From Oscillospiraceae bacterium (lineage in GTDB: Bacteria > Bacillota > Clostridia > Oscillospirales > Oscillospiraceae), in NCBI GenBank assembly GCA_031266955.1, contig JAISAA010000293.1, positions 1 to 7,024 on the forward strand: 7,024 nucleotides of DNA. The letters run 5' to 3'. The notes beneath the pieces are model-generated. The model saw only the letters and a list, made by a program, of their open reading frames with translations. It did not search any database and was not told where the DNA came from. Within the stretch, counting starts at the first letter, position 1. Each line of letters starts with the position of its first letter. Below, piece by piece: positions 6,902-7,024 of the stretch. A program made the translations under genes and the position numbers.

Positions 6902-7024
6902 CTACACCTGCATACGTATGATGTCGTTGTAAGCGTCGAGAACCTTGTTGCGTATTTGCAGGGCAAGGTTCAGCGCGATCTCGGCCTTTTGCGCGTCGAG
7001 CAGCATTCCGGACATATCGTCAGA
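6902..7024 (-). CDS. fliE: FliE, flagellar basal-body adaptor, 3' part only
   Basis: Only the last 40 codons are inside the window; the gene enters from the right edge. FliE joins the MS ring and export gate to the proximal rod and is the first substrate exported. The reading frame ends AEIALNLALQIRNKVLDAYN (residues 14-33 of the visible part) followed by DIIRMQV and TAG. This matches the FliE C-terminal signature, where a QxRNK..xAY segment precedes a terminal MQV. The product is too short to appear as a complete gene, but the signature is distinctive. It sits 3 nt before fliO, an unusual neighbour, since fliE is more often found after flgBC and before fliF, or alone. Confidence 0.93.
   Translation of the reverse strand, partial: SDDMSGMLLDAQKAEIALNLALQIRNKVLDAYNDIIRMQV
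6905..6909 (-). promoter_or_regulatory. Ribosome binding site of fliO overlapping the fliE 3' end
   Basis: AGGTG lies 6 nt before the fliO ATG and is formed by the last two sense codons of fliE (CAG GTG, encoding the conserved final Gln-Val). The fliE stop falls between site and start, which indicates tight translational linkage. Confidence 0.6.

Overview
The window is one densely packed block of flagellar export genes, all on the minus strand, so transcription runs from the right edge to the left edge. In transcription order it holds the 3' end of fliE (rod/MS-ring adaptor), fliO, fliP, fliQ, fliR, flhB, flhA, flhF and the 5' end of flhG. Both edges cut through genes. I see no gene on the plus strand, no RNA gene, no mobile element, no CRISPR array and no convincing promoter or terminator. 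The block looks like the interior of a longer motility operon.

Layout from right to left: fliE (partial, 6902-7024) is followed after 3 nt by fliO (6470-6898), which overlaps fliP (5802-6473) by 4 nt. Then come fliQ (5488-5757, using an internal ATG), fliR (4690-5472), flhB (3514-4620, TTG start) and flhA (1417-3462), which overlaps flhF (179-1417) by one base (TAATG). flhG (partial, 1-155) follows after 23 nt. No stretch without a gene exceeds 69 nt. The longest is the AT-rich fliR-flhB spacer at 4621-4689.

The proteins act together. FliP, FliQ and FliR form the membrane export gate, and FliO helps FliP assemble. FlhB is the self-cleaving substrate-specificity switch, and its NPTH motif is intact. 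FlhA is the export-gate subunit that docks chaperone-substrate complexes, and its conserved membrane charges are intact. FliE joins the gate to the rod. FlhF (SRP-type GTPase) and FlhG (MinD-type ATPase) set the site and number of flagella. FlhG keeps the N-terminal DQAxxLR helix that activates FlhF.

The fliOPQR-flhBA-flhFG order, the FliP without a signal peptide and the Clostridia-like FlhA point to a Gram-positive-type (Firmicutes/Clostridia-like) bacterium with moderately high GC, perhaps an uncultured one. This assignment is an inference from gene order and protein character, not from a search. The window is mostly ordinary. The points worth a second look are the fliE-fliO junction, the lysine in the FlhF G3 motif, the TTG start of flhB and a small repeat arrangement upstream of flhB.
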